From positions 1 to 8,201 of the forward strand of contig JBNJEM010000347.1 in NCBI GenBank assembly GCA_051745935.1: 8,201 nucleotides of DNA, given 5' to 3'. Made by a program: the position numbers and the translations under genes. This document shows, one piece after another, positions 5,777 through 8,201 of this stretch. Below the pieces are notes generated by a model. It ran no database searches. It saw only the letters and a list, made by a program, of their open reading frames with translations, and was not told the origin of the DNA. Source of the DNA: JBNJEM01 sp051745935 (lineage in GTDB: Bacteria; Planctomycetota; Planctomycetia; Pirellulales; Pirellulaceae). The first letter of the stretch is position 1, and each line of letters starts with the position of its first letter.

Positions 5777-6463
5777 TCAGAAGTGTATGTAGGCGTAGCC
5801 TCGCAGTTGGAGGTCAATAATTCTTGGATACGCCCCCACGACAATCTGCACGCCCGGCAAAACGTCGTCACCGGTCCAGCCGTGGTTCTCCATCGTCGAC
5901 TTGCACAGTTCGAGCCTCACTCCGGCGTCGAGCAGGTCCTTGACAATCTGCTTGTTCGGATTTTTTCCGCTCTTCTCGGTGGCCTTCTGAAATGCCGGGT
6001 CCTTCAGCAGGAAATGGCCGGCATCGCCGTGAAAAACCCCAACAATCTCGCGATCTTTCGGCCCAATGCCCAATTTTCCGTATATGCGAGCGAGCTTGTC
6101 GAGATAATGCAGCCCCGCCGCCACGTCCTTCTTCCAGGCATCCGTCTCGACCTGATAGACAACGTTGACGCCCTGTCGCGCCGCAGGCCCGATCGGTTCT
6201 TCGAAAGTGCCCGTCTCGGTCACGCCCTTCCTAGCCTGCTTGAAGTCCTTCGGCTTGGGTTGACTGGCTAAAACGAAGCCGTTCATTGTGCGGATGCGCT
6301 CCACATCACCGCATTGGTGCGGCTCCGATTGCTGGTTCCGAGCCTTTTTCTCGGAAGCAGTCAAAGCGTTACTTGCGACTGCTGCGGAAAGGAAAGCCGT
6401 AGCCAAAAAAAGTGGCAAAGATGCTTTGGGCAAACGTCGAGGAGATGAAGAATTGAGTGCCAT
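5777..6463 (-). CDS. Exported DsrE/DsrF-like sulfur-relay family protein
   Basis: A 228-residue protein. Residues 1-35 form an N-terminal signal or anchor (basic SPRRLPK, hydrophobic SLPLFLATAFLSAAVA). A variable part follows, with Cys51. From ~98 to the end is a DsrE-like domain (COG1416 type): NVVYQVETD, AGLHYLDKLARIYG, IVGVFHGDAGHFLLKDPAFQ, NPNKQIVKDLLDAGVRLELC, MENHGWTGDDVLPGVQIVVG, RIIDLQLRGYAYI. Cys187 sits in the ELC-x-x-TM motif, the position of the conserved cysteine that carries persulfide in DsrE-type proteins. The domain is complete to the last residue. Family members take part in sulfur transfer during sulfur oxidation, but many periplasmic ones have no proven role. Gene 1 of the minus-strand cluster; the ribosome-binding site is weak. 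The ATG at 6463 is preferred because it gives a full signal peptide. Confidence 0.75.
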   Translation of the reverse strand: MALNSSSPRRLPKASLPLFLATAFLSAAVASNALTASEKKARNQQSEPHQCGDVERIRTMNGFVLASQPKPKDFKQARKGVTETGTFEEPIGPAARQGVNVVYQVETDAWKKDVAAGLHYLDKLARIYGKLGIGPKDREIVGVFHGDAGHFLLKDPAFQKATEKSGKNPNKQIVKDLLDAGVRLELCKSTMENHGWTGDDVLPGVQIVVGAYPRIIDLQLRGYAYIHF

Positions 6464-6506
6464 GGGTGGCCCCGAGAGTGGTCACTGGGTCGCGTGCGTG
6501 AGAAAC

Positions 6507-6536
6507 GATATACGAGGGTTAACCCTAACGTTGCAA
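6507..6536 (-). promoter_or_regulatory. Possible sigma-70 promoter for the dsrE cluster
   Basis: On the minus strand TTGCAA (6536-6531) and TATATC (6512-6507) are separated by 18 nt. Each matches 4 of 6 consensus bases, giving a leader of roughly 35-40 nt before the dsrE ATG. The -35 lies inside the REPIN-like element and the -10 just outside its end. Pattern match only; no experimental support. Confidence 0.3.
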
Positions 6537-6718
6537 ACAGTATATGTAGGACGGGTCTCCAGGCCCGTCTTTTCAAGTACGAAATCGTACTTGATCTGGT
6601 GTCCGCGGATCTCACGAAATGTGAGATCTTCAAACACCCGCAAAAAGACATTTATGCGCTGTAAAAGACGGGCCTGGAGACCCGTCCTACGCCGTCTTTA
6701 AGCAACAATAGGGTTAAC
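6518..6718. repeat. REPIN/MITE-like element with 56-bp terminal inverted repeats
   Basis: The ends mirror each other. 6518-6573 and 6663-6718 are inverted copies with identical spacing. The inner 28 bp (6546-6573 against 6663-6690; GTAGGACGGGTCTCCAGGCC ... GTCTTTT) are perfect, and the outer tip (GTTAACCCTA, then GTTGC) matches at 15 of the first 17 bases. The 89-bp core holds two further hairpins: CAAGTACG-aaat-CGTACTTG (6574-6593) and GATCTCAC-gaaat-GTGAGATC (6608-6628), the latter inside a GGTGT/ACACC stem (6598-6602, 6634-6638). There is no coding capacity. This is the architecture of paired REP sequences (REPINs) or a non-autonomous MITE, moved in trans by a transposase. GTTAAC is palindromic at both tips. 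No target-site duplication is clear. Confidence 0.8.
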
Positions 6719-6992
6719 TCAAATTGACCCGTCGTTGGGACGGACTTGTCAGCAAATCGCGCGCCATAGGCATGGGCATTGTGGTGTCCTAGGCCGGCCC
6801 TCCTCTGCAACATGACCTACACTCTGCAATGGAGACAGCAGCGTCTTGAGCTCGACCCGAGCCGCCCGTTTGACTAGGAGAACGTGCCGTAAGGGAAAAG
6901 TGCCAAAGAGTCCGAGGCCTGCGACAAGATGACGGTGCCAGAGAGGAAAAGGGGAGTAGGACATTTTCGCCGAAAGGTGAAGGGCACCCTAA
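6719..6992. other. Intergenic stretch without a recognisable gene
   Basis: Short frames on both strands carry no known domain. The bases between 6870 and 6990 (purine-rich, with GTGCC repeated) look like decayed DNA. I compared them with group II intron domain V and found no match I would defend. Confidence 0.4.
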
Positions 6993-7223
6993 CATGGATC
7001 CGCGGCTGGCAACGTACCCGGGGAGGAAACGTTAATTCGGGCCACCGACTTGGATCCAGACCAAGATGATACACTGGACGCGACTGGAGACGTGGCATTG
7101 GACTCTCACATCACAGAGGGCACCGCAACCATCACGGTAGTGCCCGAGCCGTCATCTCTACTGTTGAGTGTGTTTGCGGTTTTGGGAGGTTTGCTACGAT
7201 TTCGCTACAAAAAGGCCGGTTGA
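6993..7223 (+). pseudogene. PEP-CTERM protein, C-terminal remnant
   Basis: The frame, closed upstream by a stop at 6990-6992 and without an ATG or GTG start before the domain, ends in a textbook PEP-CTERM signal. This has VPEP (7140-7151), a hydrophobic helix SSLLLSVFAVLGGLL, a basic tail RFRYKKAG, and stop TGA at 7221-7223. Before it lie acidic, Asp/Thr-rich residues (TDLDPDQDDTLDATGD) and a beta-like HITEGTATITV. In planctomycetes, verrucomicrobia and many biofilm-forming Gram-negatives this tail directs exosortase processing of exported surface proteins. Only ~76 codons remain, so the bulk of the protein and its export signal are gone or lie in decayed DNA upstream. The sorting motif itself is intact. 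Confidence 0.75.
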
Positions 7224-7255
7224 AAATATGCTATGCCGGTTTTTGAGGCGCTGTA

Positions 7256-7758
7256 GGGAGCCTTGAGCTTAGCGTGTGTCAAGATACCGCCCCTGCGGTG
7301 GCGGACTTAAACGGCGACGAGCGAAAAGGCCTAGTCACCGGCAATACCGAAGGAGCGTCTTGTTCTACGCCAATGTCCGGACAGACGCCTCTGCTGCATT
7401 CAATGCGAGCCGAGTGATCGAGGCAGGCAGGACTGAGATCAATCTATCAGGCTCGCCTCGCTCGCGGCCATTCGTCGGCGATGTCAACAACGATGAACTA
7501 CTAGATCCGCGTCCGGGTGCTGCAGATGGGTTGGTGCGTCTATACCGAGGCTTATCAGCGACTGGGCCTTTAGAATCCTCTGGTCCTCTGCAGGCCGACG
7601 GTGGTGGTTTATATCAGCACACGTTTGAGGTCGGGGGCAATTACCCGCCTGCTGCGGTTGACGATCCGTTCATCGGTGTCGAGAATTCCGGCTTTAGTGG
7701 TGAGGAGCCAGGTGTCCTGGCTAATGACTCCGAACCGCAAAGGGCGGTCGCTTGCTAA
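7256..7758 (+). pseudogene. Frameshifted FG-GAP/VCBS and cadherin-like surface protein remnant
   Basis: From 7256 one frame reads ELSVCQDTAPAVADLNGDE, RKGLVTGNTEG, an FG-GAP/VCBS-type repeat with the calcium-binding D-x-N-G-D loop. At about 7355 the homology moves into another frame and continues as VLFYANVRTDASAAFNASRV, SPRSRPFVGDVNNDELL (a second D-x-N-x-D loop), AADGLVRLYRG, then a cadherin-like module start NYPPAAVDDPF, GEEPGVLANDSEP, where the family reads 'N.PPVAVDD....ED....GVLAND.DPDG'. The shift fits loss of one base. The second module breaks off at the TAA at 7756-7758. Such proteins are large, exported adhesins or surface proteins. Both ends are missing, so this is a fragment with point decay. 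It may have belonged to the same class as the PEP-CTERM tail just upstream, but the order (tail first) shows that they are separate genes. Confidence 0.65.
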
Positions 7759-8035
7759 TCCCGCTCGCTCAGCTGGGAACCGTGAACTCTAGTGCGAGAG
7801 AAGATGCGCCTTCTCGATTCTCGTTATGATCACCCATGTTCCATTCGCCCGATCTACGGTGCGCATCCTCTTTTCACCGTAAGCTATTTACTGAAACTGT
7901 TGCCTGCAAAGATGGAGCACTCTATTTATCCCAACGGCGGGATAGTGGACGTCGAAGAGCGTTTGACGCTACGCAATGCGACACTTGAGTGAATTCATTT
8001 TTATGTAACGTTTGGGTTGATTAAAGGGTCCCGTG
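7759..8035. other. Intergenic stretch, no gene recognised
   Basis: A plus-strand frame from GTG 7792 to 7992 is open for 66 codons but has no ribosome-binding site or recognisable domain, and may cover decayed continuation of the surface protein. Nothing else is supported here. Confidence 0.35.
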
Positions 8036-8056
8036 ATGGATGAATTCATTCCTATG
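7990..8056. repeat. Two 16-bp near-identical direct repeats, 51 bp apart
   Basis: TGAATTCATTTTTATG at 7990-8005 and TGAATTCATTCCTATG at 8041-8056 differ at two positions. Each contains the palindrome ATGAATTCAT or most of it. They flank the start region of the gene running off the right edge and might be operator-like half-sites or a small duplication. Chance similarity is not excluded. Confidence 0.4.
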
Positions 8057-8071
8057 ATCGTCGATACGTGA
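8036..8071 (+). other. Possible 11-codon leader ORF coupled to the next gene
   Basis: ATG 8036 opens MDEFIPMIVDT and stops with a TGA that overlaps the GTG start at 8068 (GTGA). AAAGGG at 8023-8028 is reasonably spaced before it. It could be a leader peptide, or simply the wrong start of the following gene. Speculative. Confidence 0.2.
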
Positions 8072-8201
8072 AGATCGCCCGCAGCCGCTGGACGGTTATC
8101 CTGCAGATACTCTCCGGCGTTTCTATCTCGTTTGCCCCTCTCGCTCTCCAATTCTATGGCCAAGATCAAGAAATGTTCGGCCCCTCATACATTGGTATAC
8201 C
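8068..8201 (+). CDS. Unknown protein with hydrophobic N-terminus, cut by window edge
   Basis: The frame from GTG 8068 is open to the end of the window (44 complete codons). It begins VKIARSRWTVILQILSGVSI and continues SFAPLALQFYGQDQEMFGPSY. A basic start followed by about 17-20 largely hydrophobic residues suggests a membrane anchor or signal peptide. There is no good ribosome-binding site directly before the GTG; translation might be coupled to the short ORF that ends over it. I do not recognise the family, and the codon pattern alone is modest evidence. Confidence 0.3.
   Translation, partial: MKIARSRWTVILQILSGVSISFAPLALQFYGQDQEMFGPSYIGI

Noticed and set aside
5579..6271. Plus-strand frame of 230 codons opposite dsrE
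   Set aside because: Shadow of the DsrE-like and flavoenzyme frames, which carry the conserved motifs.
62..6473. Shared 12-mer ATGGGTGGCCCC at 62-73 and 6462-6473
   Set aside because: A pair of identical 12-mers is expected by chance about once or more in 8 kb of GC-rich DNA, and the flanks do not match.
6860..6990. Possible group II intron 3' end or domain V
   Set aside because: The segment with GTGCCGTAAGGGAAAAGTGCC superficially recalls intron ends, but no paired stem or catalytic AGC/CGC triad could be placed.
7792..7992. 66-codon plus-strand ORF
   Set aside because: No ribosome-binding site, no domain, and it follows a decayed gene; most likely non-coding.

Overview
The window looks like an accessory, repair-scarred stretch of a chromosome from a high-GC environmental bacterium, most likely of the Planctomycetota/Verrucomicrobiota type. 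That placement is inference. It rests on a PEP-CTERM sorting signal, an FG-GAP/VCBS-like surface protein remnant, a transposase C-terminus of a kind common in planctomycetes, PIN-domain toxin-antitoxin remnants and REP/REPIN-like inverted repeats. No rRNA, tRNA or CRISPR array was recognised.

Layout. Bases 1-590 hold no convincing gene but carry a perfect 20-bp palindrome (85-130). A complete phospholipid N-methyltransferase-like gene follows (596-1198, +). Its end overlaps, tail to tail, a decayed VapC toxin gene on the minus strand (1094-1420), which is preceded by an antitoxin remnant (1359-1541, -). A second TA locus lies head to head with the first: an apparently complete DUF2281-type antitoxin (1879-2112, +) and the first ~15 residues of a PIN toxin fused in frame to unrelated sequence (2109-2438). 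Next are an N-terminal fragment of a TIGR01777-type epimerase (2744-3073, +) and a C-terminal transposase fragment (3066-3404, -), which meet tail to tail.

The best-preserved block is a minus-strand cluster read from 6463 down to 3707. It holds an exported DsrE-family protein, the C-terminal dimerisation domain of a pyridine nucleotide-disulfide oxidoreductase (its FAD and NAD(P) domains are missing), and an exported SoxB-like metallophosphoesterase of 551 residues. Spacing is tight (21 and 27 nt), so one transcript is likely. DsrE proteins carry or sense sulfur, and SoxB hydrolyses sulfate off a carrier-bound thiosulfate. The block therefore looks like part of a periplasmic sulfur-compound pathway whose flavoenzyme has been partly deleted. 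No SoxYZ, SoxA or SoxX is in the window.

Upstream of the cluster is a 201-bp element with 56-bp terminal inverted repeats, of which the inner 28 bp match perfectly, and two internal hairpins (6518-6718). Its outer edge may supply the -35 of the cluster promoter. Beyond it are a 5'-truncated PEP-CTERM protein tail (6993-7223) and a frameshifted FG-GAP/cadherin-like surface protein remnant (7256-7758). At the right edge a reading frame with a hydrophobic N-terminal stretch runs out of the window (8068-8201).

The dominant theme is decay. At least seven gene remnants lie among four genes that appear complete. The most interesting biology is the DsrE/SoxB-like cluster with its truncated flavoenzyme. 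The most interesting DNA structure is the REPIN-like element at its promoter.
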